A stretch of DNA of 64,000 nucleotides from Shinisaurus crocodilurus (GCA_021292165.1 CM037879.1:16205525-16269524); one strand, 5' to 3'; numbered from the stretch's first letter, positions 10,244-20,490 are shown. The notes: generated by a model not told the origin, from the letters alone. Made by a program: numbers and translations.

Positions 10244-10605
10244 TGTTTGAGAAAGTGAAAAAGTTTGAGCCACCCCTTTTACGGGAGCACAAAGGTTTGA
10301 CAGCTAGCTGTGAAAACCCCAGTTCCTTTTAAAAGAGTTTTTATAGAGCTTCAGCTATTGGGCGGTATAGAAATTAACTAATTAAATAAATAAATAAATA
10401 AATTGTGCCCATTTTTATTTTTTTGACAGGGACATATGCATTCATGCCTGCATATATCCCTGTCAAAGAAACCTGAATAGCCCTGTCAAAAAAAAAAAAA
10501 AACCCGTTAAAAGTAACTGGAGTTTTCAAAGCTAGCAGTCAAACCTCTGTGCTCCCGCAAAAGGGGTGGCTCAAACTTTCCCACTTTCCCAAGCACTGAG
10601 GATCT
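10244..10605. mobile_element. long inverted repeat interrupted by an L2-type tail
   Basis: Left arm 10244-10340 and right arm 10503-10605 are imperfect reverse complements of about 95 bases, sharing GTTTGAGCCACCCCTTTT, GGGAGCACA and GTTTGACAGCTAGC. Between them lie a second small inverted pair (GACAGGGACATATGCA / TGCATATATCCCTGTC near 10427-10460) and a foreign piece at 10345-10402. That piece, CTTCAGCTATTGGGCGGTATAGAAAT plus an (AAAT)n tail, is the 3' terminus of a lizard L2/CR1-group LINE. The foldback is probably an old MITE with a LINE end inserted in its loop. Confidence 0.55.
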
Positions 10606-11128
10606 TGGGTAAATGGGGGGAGCCACAGCGAGCTCAAAAGAGCTCACGATCGTGGGGGGCACCGACCCAGTGACGGTCGCCCCACTATGCTGCTTGGGCA
10701 TTGGTGGGGCAGCTGGCACTGGTGGGGGCCTGCTAGCTTGGCAAGAGCAGCAAGGGTTTTTTGCTGTTCTCGCCGACTGGCTCACTAGCCATGTTCCGCA
10801 ACCCACGATGGGATCGGTCGCCCAGGTTCAGATGACACAACAACCCACCGTGGGTCTAGCAACCACAACAACAAGCTATGGGTTGTTGGGGTGGCTTGTT
10901 GCCCACAAGCAACAAGCCATCCTGTGGGAATCGGTCTGGGGTTCACATGACACGACAAGCTACCATGGCTTGTCACCCAGAATGGGTTGTTGTGTCATGC
11001 AAACCCTGTCAGTGAATGTCAAAAATCTGGTGTCTGTCAATCCCAGATAAATACAATATCAACCAGTGAATGCTGGGAGTCACCTAATATGAGAATTTAC
11101 CTGTTTATGTCTGAAAAGCTGGGATATA
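10606..11128. other. MITE-like remains, no gene
   Basis: Several short palindromic blocks built on CAACAAGCCAT / ATGGGTTGTTG and GACACGACAAGC occur at 10840-11005, related to the elements at 9.1, 19.3 and 46.9 kb. I cannot place clean boundaries. Confidence 0.35.
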
Positions 11129-11148
11129 ACACACACACACACACACAC
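11129..11148. repeat. (AC)n microsatellite
   Basis: Uninterrupted AC repeat of about ten units. Confidence 0.95.
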
Positions 11149-11354
11149 TTATAAAATTCTTCAGGCATTGTCACTTTTGCAGGTGGATATTGTCATTTAA
11201 TCAACATTTATGTGTTTTCTGTAACTTCACTAATGCTAACAAGTAGCAGGGAAAACGTAGTTTGGTAGACAGATGAGCAGCTCTCTATCGTCCATATTTT
11301 CTCTTTGCAACCACCATGTCAAACTCAGCAGGAGGACCTCAGGAAATACAAAGG

Positions 11355-11455
11355 GCAGTATCCGAACAGCACATGTCTACATAGAGGTAAGCCCAATTGA
11401 CTTCCATTGGACTTTCTCCCGGGTAAGTATAAATAGGACTTCAGCCTAAGGTTTT
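11355..11455. repeat. short palindromic interspersed repeat, copy 1
   Basis: Contains AGGTAAGCCCAATTGACTTCCATTGGACTTTCTCCCGGGTAAGTATAAATAGGACT-type sequence. Its two halves are rough reverse complements (GTAAGCCCAATTGA / TCCATTGGACTT). Relatives are at 21722-21812, 28852-28922 and 32466-32545. Confidence 0.5.
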
Positions 11456-11624
11456 CTGGTGACTGCTATTACAACAGTCATAAAAGTTTGTTAGCAAAAT
11501 AGTTAAAATACTTATCTTAAAATCAGTATATTGAAAACTTGGCCTTTGATTACAATGCTTTAGGGCAATTTGGTTTTATATGATGTTGTTTTAATTTCTG
11601 TGTGTGATTTATTTCATGTTTGGA

Positions 11625-11800
11625 ATTTATCCAAGGAAGCATTTATATCCCATCTTTCCGTTATACTACTCCCAAGGTAGCTTGCAGAATATTTACAAAA
11701 AGCAATAAAAAATCGAATAAGCAGTTTTAAAAAGACAAGAGTCAGCAGATAATAGTCCAACAAACAACAAAGTAGTATCAAAATCCCTAACCCCAAGACC
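11625..11800 (-). mobile_element. LINE 3' tail fragment (L2/CR1 group)
   Basis: On the minus strand it ends with CTTGGGAGTAGTATAACGG and GATGGGATATAAAT, the usual 'AAGGCGGGATATAAAT' terminus of this group, after an A/T-rich 3' UTR. It is short and degraded. Confidence 0.4.
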
Positions 11801-11841
11801 CTTTCCAGTCCCTCGGGAAACAGAATGCAGGAGATTCTCCA

Positions 11842-12005
11842 TATTTATTTATTTATTATTTATGTATTTATTTATGTATTTATTTATGTATTTATTTATG
11901 TATTTCATTTTTATACCGCCCAATAGCTGAAGCTCTCTGGGCGGTTCACAGCAATTAACAAGACAGTCCCTGCCCGCAGGCTTACAATCTAAAAAAAACA
12001 CGACA
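11842..12005 (-). mobile_element. L2-type LINE 3' terminus with (AAATA)n tail
   Basis: On the minus strand: CAGGGACTGTCTTGTTAATT, then GTGAACCGCCCAGAGAGCTTC, then ATTGGGCGGTATAAAAATG and a long (AAATACAT/AAATA)n tail at 11842-11906. The same terminus is seen on the plus strand at 10351-10402 and 29685-29745. Confidence 0.7.
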
Positions 12006-13640
12006 CACAAGGAAAAAGGAATGGGGAGGGAAGAAGGGGGGATATTAATTAATACTTCTGGCAGGGCTGGTGGAATGGCCCTGCACTCCCTCTCTTCTCC
12101 CTCTGCATAGCCTGCTGGAATGGCTGGTGGTGGTGACAGTAGAGGGAGGAGGAGCCTTCAGGAGGGAGGCCTTTCAGCAGGGCTGGTGGAATGGCCCTGC
12201 GCTATACATATACATTAGGAAGTATAAAGCAACCTCTTTCACCGTCTCCAACCACTAGATAAGACATTACTATGCGATGATACAACTAGAATTTTTTTTG
12301 GGGGGTGGTATGTTTTGGAGACATATTTATTTGTGCAAGCTTTTCAGGTATAGGCAAGTGCTTTATTTCTTTTTCTGATTGACTGGGTTGATAGTTTTAT
12401 TGTATTTTATTACCTATATATTTATGATTTTAGAGTTCTGGCTCCTCTGGGTCACCTGGCATGGACTGCTCCTCAATGCTGTTTGTCTGTGGGGGCTCCA
12501 TCAGGGGCATGCCACCCAGGGGAAGAAGGCAATGAATGGCTGCAGTGAGGTGGAGGAGACTCCACTACTGAGTACAACTGGCCCAAGTGTCCGGCCCTAC
12601 CATGAAACACAGTGAAGCAGCCGCCTCAGACAGCTGATTTTGGGTGCTATTAAAAGACGAAGACAGCAAATTGTTATTTAACGTGTTGTTGTTGTTGTAC
12701 ATTTACTGCTATGGGGGTGGGGGGGGAGAAGTGCTTGCAGGATTATTATTTTTTTGCCTCAGGTGCCAAAATAATTTGACTTGGGGAGATTAGCCTTGGC
12801 TGGGGTGGGGGGGCACCATTTGTTGCTCCACTGCAGACAGAAAAAAAATGTCTTCAGCCAGCCCTGCAAGGGTCCCCCTAAAACTTGAAACCAACATGGC
12901 TAACAAGCCACATTTCAAATGTGTTCATGGCCACAAGCCATGACTGCATGCCTCCTGCCCCCCCTCCCTCATAATCTCACACAGGATCTTGAGCAGAAAA
13001 TCAGTTCCGTTCAAGCAAGCCATCTTCTTTGTTTTCCACTAAAAAAAATTCCTGCCGGCTTCCTTGCCTGCCATTGCAGTCAGCATCTCTGCCAGCCAGC
13101 AAATTACAGCCCAGAGGCCTTCTCTAAAAATAAAAGTCTTTACATTTCTACCGTGACACATCACAGAGCAATGCCAGAACTGGGTCAGGTTACATAGCAC
13201 TGTAGTGTGCCAGAGGTCTTGTGACATGACGTAAGGGGGTTTGCGAAGGAACGGAAAGGCTTTTAATGTAAAGAAAGGCAGCTTGGAAAAGTTTGCCTGG
13301 AAGCAAGAGATTGTTGCTGCGGATGGAGGGGAACTGGAGAGTTGTTCTTGTGACTCTCTCTGTCTCCCCCGCCCCCAGCTCCAGACAAAGGCCTTCTGAT
13401 TCTTAATAAAAAGCATCCTGCCCACTTAGTATCTATGCTTGAGGCCACAGGCATGCCACATTTCCAGGCTTTTTGACTTGTATTTCACTGAGAGGTATAC
13501 AAGGTTTCTTCAAAACAAATGTCAGCCATCTGGCGTCTTGTTTGGTTGTTACAATTATGTACATGCTGCCTTTCAGGATACAAATCCAACCAAGGCGGCT
13601 TAGCATACAGATAATAACAGCACAATGAACCATATTAACC
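12006..13640. other. no gene recognised; one 23-bp direct repeat
   Basis: CAGGGCTGGTGGAATGGCCC occurs at about 12063 and again at 12179, suggesting a local duplication of about 116 bp. Otherwise no gene or clear repeat is seen, apart from a short LINE-tail-like piece (CCAACCAAGGCGGCTTAG) near 13590. Confidence 0.4.
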
Positions 13641-13643
13641 ATA

Positions 13644-13839
13644 CAGAAATACCTTGGATTACGAGCATAATTCGTTCCAGAACCATGCTCGTAATCCAAA
13701 ACACTCAGTATATCAAAGCGAGTTTCCTCATAAGAAAGAATGGAAATTCAGCAGGGAGCCGCGCCTCCACGGGGCTCCCTGCCAGGGAGCCGGCTTGCTT
13801 TGCCTTTAGACAGAGTATCTCAAAGCAGCTAATGAAAAT

Positions 13840-13876
<37 letters not shown>

Positions 13877-14092
13877 GGGAGAGAAGGAGAGAGATGTGGA
13901 GGATCAACAAAATGCAGAGTGAGCGGCGGCTCCCTGCCCTTAGGCAAAGCAGTGGGAGGCTACGGCCGAGCAAGGTGACGGCCTGTGGCTCATGTTGCGA
14001 GACTTGCTCGTCTTTCAAATTTAAATTTATGCTAAAATTTTGCTCGTCTTACGAGAAGCTCGCATACCAGGTTACTCACAATAACCTTCCCA
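13644..14092 (+). mobile_element. pogo/Tigger-like MITE, diverged larger copy
   Basis: It begins TA|CAGAAATACCTTGGATTACGAGCATAATTCGTTCC with the internal TCGTAATCCAAAACACTCA of copy 1. It ends with GCTCGTCTTACGAG ... CATACCAGGTTACTC, matching the right arm of the family in degraded form. The middle is unrelated to the 250-bp copies and includes a (GA)n microsatellite at 13842-13873. The right boundary is approximate. Confidence 0.55.
13842..13873. repeat. (GA)n microsatellite
   Basis: About 16 uninterrupted GA units within the pogo-like copy. Confidence 0.9.
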
Positions 14093-14137
14093 CAGGGTAG
14101 TTGGTGGAAGATGGCCCCTGGCGGGGGTTGGGGTGGA

Positions 14138-14439
14138 CAGAGGCAATGTTATGGGGTGGCCCACTAGGGCTGGAGCCCCAAATCTCTGGGAGGCCATCTG
14201 CCCCACCACCCTTCTGCCCACAGACATCTGCTGATATAAAGGTACAGTGGCCCTGATGATCTGTATTGCATCTGATCCCCCTGGATCAGATGCCTTTTTA
14301 CCCACATGTGCTTCACCTCCTGCTGCCCCCGCCTGAATCTTTCTGCCTGGGTTTTTTTCTGAAATCAACTGCCCCCCTCTCCCCTGTCCATACATCCCTT
14401 TTTATAAATAGGGGTGTCCTTCGGAGACAGAGTCCTTTA

Positions 14440-14514
<75 letters not shown>

Positions 14515-14613
14515 TTTAGAGCATATGTAAATTAGCATATGCAGATTTGTGCTTCTTTTTTTTGTTCTGTGGGCCTGAGCTGCAGATCTTACCAGTACCT
14601 AGCACTATCCCTG
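14138..14613. mobile_element. hAT-like non-autonomous element, family A copy 1
   Basis: It starts CAGAGGCAATGTTATGGGGTGGCCCACTAGGG-type sequence and ends CCAGTACCTAGCACTATCCCTG, the inverted partner. Flanking 8-mers GGGGTGGA and GTGGTGGT agree at six of eight positions, as expected for an old hAT target duplication. Members at 56570-57003 and (truncated) 27333-27510 share the body (GGAGCCCCAAATCTxTGGGAGGCCATCTGCCC). A (TC)n(AC)n block lies at 14442-14512. Confidence 0.65.
14442..14512. repeat. (TC)n-(AC)n compound microsatellite
   Basis: About 21 TC units followed by about 14 AC units, inside the hAT-like element. The sister copy at 56888-56905 has only a short GA-type remnant here. Confidence 0.95.
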
Positions 14614-14941
14614 GTGGTGGTTGGGCGATTCAAGCTGGAACAGGAGCAGGTGTCTGGTGCTATCCTCATCTACCTTCCTCTCTCCTGGGAATCTCCCCCC
14701 AGAGCAGTTGATGGTAGATGGCCCTGGCGGGCGTGGGGGGAGAGGAAAGGCAAGCTGGGGTAGGCTCAGTCTGAGGCCGTCTTCGCCTTCGTCTCTCTCT
14801 CTTGCTGGAACGCTGCTTGGCCCAGCCTGAGTCGGAACACGTTTCCAACAGATTCACTAATCTGGGGCCTACCTACACGCTTTAGGAAATACAGGATAAG
14901 ATCCTATGAACTGGCCTCTGCATGACCAAGGGCTTTTCATG

Positions 14942-15132
14942 GAATCATAGAATCATAGAAAAGTAGAGTTGGAAGGGGCCTACAAGGCCATCGAGTCCAA
15001 CCCCCTGCTCAATGCAGGAATCCAGGTCAAAGCATCCCTGACAGAGGGCCATCCAGCTGCACCTTGAATGCCTCCAGAGTGGAAGAGCCCACCACCTCCC
15101 TAGGTAGTTGGTTCCATTGTCTTATTGCTCTA
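14942..15132 (-). mobile_element. CR1 LINE 3' end
   Basis: The left end is AATCATAGAATCATAGAA, the complement of the CR1 3' octamer repeat (ATTCTATG). It is followed by AGAGTTGGAAGGGGCCTAC, GGCCATCGAGTCCAACCCC and the usual CR1 3' UTR body to CCACCTCCCTAGGTAG. The element is therefore on the minus strand with its 3' end at the left, truncated at the right. Confidence 0.9.
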
Positions 15133-15133
15133 A

Positions 15134-15398
15134 CAAAGCTCACAATTTGATACAGACTTGAGTCAGAACAAGCTCTGAGATGGAATTCGGAGAACTTTGG
15201 TGCACTCAGGTTTTGCTGATTCGCACGTCTCTACCACAGATGCATGGAGAACAGGAATCCAGCCACGACACTGGGTGGTCCTTCTTATGTGGCCTATAGC
15301 CCAGCCAAGACTTCAGCAGCATCCAGCATCATGGTGTATCCCTGCCAGCGGTAGCTGTAAGTCACACCAATGGCCTGAGAATACTGAACTCTGCCCTT
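15134..15398 (+). repeat. 265-bp repeat, inverted partner of 60029-60291
   Basis: Runs from CAAAGCTCACAATTTGATAC to GAACTCTGCCCTT and matches 60029-60291 in reverse complement with only a few differences. A 67-codon open frame (15197-15400) is shared by both copies, but so is the opposite frame, and neither shows a domain. Family unknown. Confidence 0.75.
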
Positions 15399-15481
15399 GA
15401 ACTCTGCCCTGGCATCTCCAGGGTGGTTGTGTTTTGTGGAGAAAAAGAGCCTTTGAGGGTTCCTACACACACTCACACGCC

Positions 15482-15483
<2 letters not shown>

Positions 15484-15514
<31 letters not shown>

Positions 15515-15515
15515 A
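15484..15515. repeat. (GC)n(AC)n microsatellite
   Basis: Alternating purine-pyrimidine run, GC then AC units, with Z-DNA potential. Confidence 0.9.
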
Positions 15516-15638
15516 TGCCTCCTCATGTGTAAACCAAGAAAAACCGGTTGGGGGCTGGGAGGAGGCGAAGTGTGCATAGTTCCTCTGGATGGTGCCTGAA
15601 AGTCCTGAAAAGCCGGAGACCTGGCTTTCAGATGCAAA

Positions 15639-16211
15639 TGTCATGAGTCATGAGTCCCCCTCCCCTGCCTGGCCACGTGAAGTGCATCCTGATTGGCTAG
15701 AGGCAGCAGAGCTACAGAAAGGAGGAGGGGAGGGGAGGAGCTATATTCCAAGGTGTGAGCCTTTGTGTCTTTGTCTTTGGGTCGTCGCGTGGTTGCTGGC
15801 TGTTGGAGCAATGGCGGCAAGCCAAGCAGAGGCCCAAGCCTTCGGGCGGCCTCAGGATCTGACCCCAGGTAGCTCCTGGTGAAATTAGCTGAATGAGGGC
15901 TTTGGTAAAGGCAAGCCTTGTGGAGGGCTACCCATCTCGGACCTTCGGGTAGGTGTGTAGTCTCCCCGGGTGGCAAGGCTGTGCTGGACCCAACCCTGAA
16001 GAGAACTGACCCCCAGGTAACTAGTTGTGTGCCTGGGAGATATAAGGAATCAGGTTTTGTTATTTTGCAGCTCTATTACTTTGTACCAAAGTGTCTCTCT
16101 CTAATTTCGTGTGCTTCCCTCATTTCCCTATTCTTGTTGTAATATGCTACCTGAATAAACCTTCTTTTGGTTTTTACCCCACATGGTGTTTGTGATTGCT
16201 CTGTGGTTCCA
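15639..16211 (+). mobile_element. candidate solo LTR of an ERV-like element
   Basis: The block starts TGTCATGAG and would end GGTTCCA. Its order of signals is typical of a retroviral U3-R-U5: a CCAAT-type box (GATTGGCT, 15691), a TATA-like CTATATTCC (15741), an AATAAA at 16154 and a T-rich U5-like stretch. Flanking pentamers GCAAA (15634-15638) and GCAAC (16212-16216) agree at four of five positions. No primer site or gag follows, so it would be a solo LTR. A 23-codon ATG frame at 15811 ending near a GTAGCT site could instead be a host exon, which I consider less likely. Confidence 0.4.
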
Positions 16212-16451
16212 GCAACTAAATCCAGGTTACTGACAAAGGCAAGTCCCTGAACAGAGATTCAAGTAGGATTGCAGACAGCTGAGGCTGGCAGTCTGGTACC
16301 TTGAGATCTCTGGGGGTCTTGGGTCCTTTGGGTAGGAAAGGGTGGGGGTGTGGCGGGTCAGCCAGCCCCCCCTTCCTCCACATGTTTTGTTTTGTTTCTT
16401 TGTTTGTTTGCTTGTTTTTAAGGGTTGGGTAATAGGTGATGAGACCCTGCA

Positions 16452-16541
16452 TAGCTGCTGCCAGTCTGGATGGACAATACTGGGCTAGATGGATAAATAG
16501 GTGGATAAATAGGACCTGGCTTAAGGCAGCTTCTTCCTACA
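16452..16541 (+). mobile_element. tRNA-SINE tail fragment (MIR/CORE-like)
   Basis: Contains CTGCTGCCAGTCTGGATGGACAATACTGGGCTAGATGG and GGCTTAAGGCAGCTTCTTCCTA, the 3' part of the tRNA-derived SINE seen complete at 44694-44855, here on the plus strand. There is a short GATAAATAGGTG duplication inside. Confidence 0.6.
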
Positions 16542-16549
16542 TTCTAGAA

Positions 16550-16671
16550 CAGTGTTCTCCAACCTTGGGTCCCCAGATGTTTTTGGCCTACAACTCCCAG
16601 CATGCCCCAGCTGGGGCATGCTGGGGGTTGTAGGCCAAAAACATCTGGGGACCTAAGGTTGGAGAACACTG
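16550..16671. mobile_element. hAT-like palindromic MITE, near-perfect
   Basis: This 122-bp palindrome has 61-bp arms that differ at only about two positions. It starts CAGTGTTCTCCAACCTTGGG and ends with the inverted CACTG. The flanking 8-mers TTCTAGAA and CTCTATGA share five positions, consistent with an 8-bp hAT target duplication. It is inserted at the end of the SINE tail at 16452-16541. Related, more degraded copies are at 22933, 35201, 52235, 60737 and 63636. Confidence 0.75.
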
Positions 16672-16999
16672 CTCTATGAGTTTCGTAGATAAGGACCCAA
16701 TGTTCAGGAAAGTTTCTTCTGTTGTCCATCTTTTCTTTGAGGTTAAATGGAAGGAAAGGCACCAGCATAGGAAGGAAGGAAAAAGGAGGCACCATCTTGC
16801 ACATGAGTCATAAGATGCTTCAAAAATCCAGCTGTGTCTATCTCTCAAAGGATAGTTAAAACCATAATGTATGCTATCTGCCAGGGTAATGAGACCCCCT
16901 GAAGAGATTCAGGCTGAAGTCCTAAAGCCACTTATTAGGGACTAAGCACCATTGAACGCGACAGAAAGAGCATGCTTATGATTGCAGGTCACTTTCCAC
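16672..16999. other. no gene recognised
   Basis: Nothing recognisable between the palindromic MITE and the next SINE. Confidence 0.4.
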
Positions 17000-17243
17000 C
17001 AAGTGTGGCGTAGTGGCGAGAGTGTTGGACTGGGACTCGGGAGATCCGGCTTCTAGTCCCCGCTCGGCATGAAACTCACTGGGTGACTTTGGGCCAGTCA
17101 CTGACTCTCAGCCTAACCTACCTCACAGGGTTGTTGTGAGGATAAAATGGAGAGGAGGAGGAGGATTATGTAAGCCGCCTTGGGTTCCTTGCAGGAAAAA
17201 GGTGGGGTATAAATACTATAAATAAATAAATAAATAAATAAAA
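17000..17243 (+). mobile_element. Sauria-type SINE, full length
   Basis: Head AAGTGTGGCGTAGTGG (A box), B box GGCTTCTAGTCC, body TGAAACTCACTGGGTGACTTTGG, 3' end GCCGCCTTGGGTTCCTTGCA and GTGGGGTATAAATACTATAAATAAATA tail. Confidence 0.92.
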
Positions 17244-19326
17244 TTTCACAAAAGACATCTGTACATGCTTTTTCCTACACGGACGTCGTATCAGTGGGAT
17301 ATGTGGGAATGCATGAAGTGTGCAGCAGAAATGTTACTTCCATTGTAACATTGGAGCAAATTTCTCAAATTCCATTAAGGCTGGAATCCTGCACACACTT
17401 ACTTGGGATGAACCAGAGCATCCGCTCAAATTTCACTCACCCTGTTGCAGGCTGCAAATTTGGACCCCTCCTTTTGCCAATTATTGTGGGTGTGGGGAGG
17501 GGGAATAGGAGGGAGGGGGAATAGGAGGGGTAAGGCGAAGCTTCTTAGCATTGCCAAGGCAATTCAGGGATGCTATTCTCTCCTGGCACACAGAAGATGG
17601 GGAGATACAACATACTTCTGCTGCTCTGCTTCATCTCAGGATGTAAACAGCCGTAGGTAGAAGAAGCAAAATTACGTTTTGGGAGGATTTGTTGGGGCAT
17701 TGTATGCCCACCCCTCCGATCTGAACTATCACCTTGCTAGTAATCCATTGGCTCAGCTCTTTTTTAAAAAAAAAGGACAAAAAAGGTCCTTTACCAAGAT
17801 TAGCTGACTATATAATACAAAGGCCTGTTTACATTAGAATCTTGTACAAACGTCCTTGCTCGTTCTGCTCAGACTGTGTGCATTGGGCCTAAGAAGAAGC
17901 TGCTGCCTTGTGTATTTTACCTAAGAAAAAAAATTCAGTGTAATTAAAAAAAAAAAAAAAGCCCCAACATTCACATCAAAAGTAAAAGATAATTAAGCTC
18001 AGGTGTGTTCACAGTTGTAGAAGTAACAAACGACTCAGTGTTTCTTGTTGTCTGTCAGGTTTTCCTCCTGTACTCTTTCATCTAAATCACTGGCAGCTGC
18101 AGTGGGGTGGGAGAAAGAGAAACTGGACCAATGTGTCGCTGGTCTCATCCTCTGTATGCATGTATCTACGTGTTCCCAAGGCTACACTCCTCTCTCCTTC
18201 GAACTATCCCCACCCGTAAATCATTGAGCTCTCCTTGTCATTCTTGGCCATTGTGAGGGAGACAACAGTTGCCCATTTCACCCCAAACATGGTTGATTCC
18301 CGCTGCAAGGAAGAGCGCTTAACAAAAGCAAGGAACCGAAGATAAGTTGGGTTGTTGAGTTGACGTTTGTGTTTGCCTTGTGCCGTATTTCTTTCCTTCT
18401 TTCTGTTATTCAATTCAACAGTGCTTCTCATACTGGGAAGGGCTTCTGAAGGCTGCCTGTTTGTCAACATTGCTGAGCTGCTTCAGTAACTCGATCCCAG
18501 ATGGCTTTAAAATCCTTGAAAGGGTAAGGAGCACACATATATCCCTACTGGCACCTCTCCATTAACCTTTTCACCTAGCCAGCTTCTGGGAGTGCTTTGG
18601 TTGGTAGAGCAAGAATGCTTGCCCCTCTCAAGAGAGAGGAAGCCAGTTTCTGCCGGAGCGAGGATGAGCAAACAGGTGAATTGGCAGCAAGGCAGTGCTG
18701 ACAGAGGATTGCAAGAGGGCTCTCCGCGGGTGTCAGAAGTAGCAGCTGTCAGAAGAGTTAGCTACTACAGTCACCTAGAGGCTTCTTTACACAGGCTCCT
18801 GTGTGAACCAGGGCTATGAAGAAAGTAACTACACCCATCAAGAGTGCTCATCAGCTTCAAGCCTGTAGGAAGAGGGGTTTCAGTTAGATTCCATGCTAAT
18901 CCAGTAGGTTCATTTTCCACCAGTGTGGACAATTTTCCTGAACCAGCTTCTGATGTACATTTTTTTTATTATTTAAGAAAAATCAGGCTTACATACTATA
19001 ATCTATCTGCTTAAGTTAAAAAATAAATAAATGACTATTTGATTAATTACATCCAGCTCCAGCCTTTACATCAAACCATCAAAATATCAATTCGTGCTAA
19101 GGCATTTGGCCTGCATTGATTTCAAAAGTGAATACAGAAAGTCCAATTTCTTTGATAAGTCTCTGTTGAATTATTTCCTCGTTCCCAGAGGTATCTATGA
19201 ACTCTCATTATTCATCAACATTCCAGATTTTCCTTCGCTGTTGAGCAGGGGTCTCAGTGAGAAGCAATGCCCATGCTTTTACTAATAGTATACAAGCCAC
19301 CATTAACATACACACAGCAAATACTA
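17244..19326. other. no gene recognised
   Basis: About 2 kb with short open frames only, A-runs near 17947-17960, and no bounded repeat that I can identify. Confidence 0.45.
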
Positions 19327-19553
19327 TGCCTGGATTCACACAATCACCACAGCCTACTGTACTGTGCCTTAAATAAGCCATGGTGGGTTCCAGTGCATGC
19401 CGGGGGACATTTTGAATATCCAAGCTATGGCAGGCAGTCTGAACTTGGCAAGGGTAGATTGTTGGCATGGTTAACGAGCCACCCACAACCCTAAAACAGC
19501 CCATGGGCTGGCACACACCACAACCCACCATGGCTTATTTAAGCCACTGTGAT
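19327..19553. mobile_element. foldback MITE-like element (AAGCCATGG family)
   Basis: The left arm (GATTCACACAATCACCACAG ... TTAAATAAGCCATGGTGGG) and right arm (CCCACCATGGCTTATTTAAG ... ACTGTGATTGAGTC) are inverted repeats. Internal blocks (GGCATGGTTAAC, CAGCCCATGGGCTG) match the element at 9050-9335. Confidence 0.65.
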
Positions 19554-19625
19554 TGAGTCAACTGGGCCTATATGTTCCTTTCTAACCTATCCACTTATTT
19601 GCTCCTAACAGCATTATTCTGTTAG

Positions 19626-19827
19626 AGAGCCAGTGTGGCGTAGTGGTTAGAGTGTTGGACTGGGACTTGGGAGATCTGGGTTCTAGTCCCCACTTGGCCA
19701 TGAAACTCACCGGGTGACTTTGGGCCAGTCACTGACTCTCAGCCTAACTTACCTCACAGGGTTGTTGTGACGATAAAATGGAGAGGAGGATTATGTAAGC
19801 TGCCTTGGGTTCCTTGCAGGAAAAAAG
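19626..19827 (+). mobile_element. Sauria-type SINE, 5' part, split by a solo LTR
   Basis: Complete head (GAGCCAGTGTGGCGTAGTGG) and body up to GGTTCCTTGCAGGAAAAAAG. It is interrupted by the LTR at 19828-20490 and resumes with GTGGGATATAAATAACATAAATAAAAA to about 20540, so the SINE predates the LTR. Confidence 0.92.
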
Positions 19828-20490
19828 TGTTGTGATATGTATCACTTCACCAGCTGTAGCACACTGTTTACACATGGAAAGAACAGAATGGCTATTACCG
19901 TATGTTTGTTTGTTATGTCTTTCTGAGTTCTCGTGTTTTTCGCATGGGAAGCCTAGACCGTGGGAGCATTATGAGCTAGTCACATGGTTTGTATGTTCTG
20001 ATGACGTGCTAACTTGTTTTTCTGTCTGAAGCCATCTTAGAGAGAGGCAGGACTGCTTTCTCCCTTCTCCTTTGTTCTTCTTGCTGGACTTTTGTCACTG
20101 CAACAATGTAACTTCTTTGCTGAGGTGGAGTGAAGCTCAACTTACTCCACTGGATGTAATGCTTGCTATGCATTTATACTCTGCACATGGACTGTAACTA
20201 GGAAATGTATACTCTGTAGAACTTTACTTGCTAAGTAGAATTAGACCTGTGGTGTTACAGAGTGTTTCCTGACTCCATGGATTAATCTGCAAACGGGGAA
20301 GCTGGAAGCAAGTTGGATTACAGGCAGGCTGGGCTGGCATCTTCACAACACGCTGCACGCTGCGAAAAGGGGGGAGCTGAGATCTGGAAGATCTGTGTGT
20401 GGAATAACAGGCCTCTACTAGCACACAGACAGGATTTTAAATCTCCCATGCGCACACGCACTCTGCTGTTCACGCACACGCGCACCAACA
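19828..20490 (+). mobile_element. solo LTR, copy 1
   Basis: The 663-bp block starts TGTTGTGATATGTATCAC and ends CACGCGCACCAACA, so its ends are TGTTG...CAACA. The 5-bp duplication AAAAG lies on both sides (19823-19827 and 20491-20495). It is nearly identical to 42468-43136. Compared with that copy it lacks a 12-bp piece around 20231 that contains the AATAAA signal. There is no internal retroviral or gypsy sequence on either side, so this is a solo LTR left by recombination. A 5-bp target duplication fits gypsy-type elements or some endogenous retrovirus classes. Confidence 0.88.

Noticed and set aside
14313..14510. Frames rich in VCVCVRERERE
   Set aside because: Direct translation of the AC and TC microsatellites. 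The same applies to 15294-15644, 32616-32858 and 39688-39900.
15197..15400. 67-codon frame conserved in two copies (also at 60230 on the minus strand) as a real small gene
   Set aside because: Conservation follows from the whole 265-bp repeat being copied; the opposite frame is equally conserved and neither has a domain.
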